From positions 1 to 16,633 of the forward strand of contig CALXGU010000012.1 in assembly GCA_944387905.1 (NCBI GenBank): a stretch of 16,633 nucleotides of DNA. Reading direction: 5' to 3'. The DNA is from an uncultured Clostridia bacterium. Its GTDB lineage: Bacteria; Bacillota; Clostridia; Oscillospirales; QAKW01. The position numbers were made by a program, and so were the translations under genes. This document shows positions 16,301 to 16,633 of the stretch, in pieces (within the stretch, counting starts at the first letter, position 1; every line of letters begins with the position of its first letter). The notes under the pieces are model-generated. The model was not told the DNA's origin, did not search any database, and worked only from the letters and a program-made list of their open reading frames with translations.

Positions 16301-16633
16301 GCATCAAATGAAGATGTAAATGTTCTTGTATTTGATACAGAGGTATACTCTAATACAGGAGGTCAGGCTTCCAAGTCCACACCTTCCGGTTCGGTAGCAC
16401 AATTTGCCGCTGCCGGTAAAACTACAAAGAAAAAGGATCTTGGCGCTATAGCCCGTTCATATGGATATGTATATGTAGCTCAGGTTGCAATGGGCGCTGA
16501 CGATGCGCAGTGCGTCAAAGCTTTTGCAGAGGCTGAGGCGTATCACGGTCCATCTATAATTATTGCATATGCTCCGTGTATAAACCACGGTATCAAGGGC
16601 GGTATGGGTACGTCCATGATAGAATCCAAAAAA
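13328..16633 (+). CDS. nifJ: Pyruvate:ferredoxin (flavodoxin) oxidoreductase, partial (C-terminus off the right edge)
   Basis: Oxidises pyruvate with CoA to acetyl-CoA and CO2, passing electrons to ferredoxin; central to anaerobic metabolism. The reading frame is open for 1102 codons to the window edge; the family is about 1170-1180 residues, so some 70-80 are missing. Domain I starts with DGNNAAAHVAYAF and YPITPSS. The two ferredoxin-type 4Fe-4S clusters use C696/C699/C702/C706 and C752/C755/C758/C762. The proximal cluster ligands are C820, C823, C848 and C1084 (the last in YAPCINHG). The thiamine diphosphate site is GDGWAYDIGFGG with a downstream YSNTGGQ. All key residues are present. The ATG has a strong AAGGAGG 9 nt upstream. 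It appears to have its own promoter. Confidence 0.98.
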   Translation, partial: MARKMKTMDGNNAAAHVAYAFTDVAGIYPITPSSVMAEVTDKWSAEGRVNVFGQKVKVVELQSEGGAAGTVHGSLAAGALTTTYTASQGLLLMIPNMYKIAGEQLPGVIHCSARALASHALSIFGDHSDVMACRQTGFAMLCAGNVQEVMDLAAVAHLSAIKGKVPFLHFFDGFRTSHELQKIEVWDYKDLADMLDFKAVEEFRKKALNPEHPVLRGSAQNPDIFFQARESCNKYYNALPDVVEEYMNKINDKIGTDYKLFNYYGAPDAQRVIVAMGSVCDTIEEVVDYLNARGEKVGLVKVRLYRPFSVKHMLSVLPETVKSIAVLDRTKEPGSLGEPLFLDVVAALAGTKFANVTVVGGRYGLGSKDTTPGNICSVYANLASDSPKHEFTIGIVDDVTNLSLDDVEDPDTTAPGTVSCKFWGLGSDGTVGANKNSIKIIGDHTDKYVQAYFAYDSKKSGGVTISHLRFGDNPIKSTYFIKKADFVACHNPSYVGKYDMVTDVKKGGSFLLNCPWSVEELDKRLPNDMKKYIAQNDINFYIIDGIDIAAKIGLGGRINTILQAAFFKIANIIPEAEAVQYMKDAATYSYSKKGQAIVDMNHAAIEAGVKGAVKVNVPQAWKDLDVETVKETVETDRKDLKEYVENILIPVNKQEGDKLPVSAFNDYVDGHMVQGAAAFEKRGVAVKVPSWNVDKCVQCNKCSIVCPHAVIRPFVLNSAEVEAAPAGFESKKMLGKGLDKYQFTISISALDCTGCGVCITACKTNAIELMPLDSQIEKQKYFNYCVNKVSDKQDVFDSIKLESVKGSQFKQPLLEFSGACAGCGETPYAKLMTQLFGDRAFISNATGCSSIWGGSSPATPYTVNKRGFGPAWANSLFEDNAEHGYGMYLGSKQLRDKVTDLIDQLYAKTDDADYKSAVDAWKQTYNDSKANRADTDNLIAALEKVNCCDEGKALAAEILIHKEYIAKKSIWILGGDGWAYDIGFGGLDHVLASNEDVNVLVFDTEVYSNTGGQASKSTPSGSVAQFAAAGKTTKKKDLGAIARSYGYVYVAQVAMGADDAQCVKAFAEAEAYHGPSIIIAYAPCINHGIKGGMGTSMIESKK

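Noticed and set aside
1..16633. CRISPR array, insertion sequence, prophage or defence island
   Set aside because: No tandem spaced repeats, transposase, integrase or phage genes are visible; all genes except one have housekeeping or transport identities.

Overview
The window looks like ordinary chromosome from a strictly anaerobic, low-to-moderate GC Gram-positive bacterium of the Clostridia, possibly of Ruminococcaceae/Oscillospiraceae type. The reasons are AT-rich intergenic DNA, strong AGGAGG ribosome sites, frequent TTG starts, a clostridial-style PotABCD operon, NrdR, and a large single-chain pyruvate:ferredoxin oxidoreductase. The genus cannot be named from the sequence. No phage, insertion sequence, CRISPR array or foreign-looking island was seen, and no gap between genes exceeds 300 bases.

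Layout, left to right. Positions 1-609 (minus) hold the N-terminal 203 residues of an ABC transporter ATPase that runs off the left edge. A tRNA-Arg(CCT) gene (776-852, minus) has its own promoter and a terminator hairpin directly behind the CCA end. Back to back with it is nrdR (981-1433, plus), followed by an unrecognised 174-residue gene and a terminator. A second plus-strand operon (2077-7720) encodes a MoxR AAA+ ATPase, a DUF58 membrane protein, a large membrane transglutaminase-like/DUF4129 protein and an RluA-family pseudouridine synthase. It ends in a nested hairpin terminator at 7755-7817.

A third plus-strand operon (7901-11575) is a complete polyamine ABC importer, potA-potB-potC-potD. 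Its promoter is close to consensus and its genes are joined by three 4-nt stop/start overlaps. A palindromic terminator at 11578-11612 fills the gap to the convergent comM/yifB gene (11614-13131, minus). A divergent promoter region then leads to nifJ (13328 to the right edge, plus), which lacks roughly its last 70-80 codons.

Functionally, the window combines ribonucleotide reductase control (NrdR), a MoxR/DUF58/transglutaminase envelope-associated module of poorly known purpose, rRNA modification, polyamine uptake, DNA processing during transformation (ComM-like helicase) and central anaerobic carbon metabolism (pyruvate to acetyl-CoA plus reduced ferredoxin). I did not find a clearly new system. 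The best leads are the unknown gene co-transcribed with nrdR, the degenerate metal site of the DUF58 protein, the altered ligand pocket of PotD, and the start-codon gradient across potABCD.
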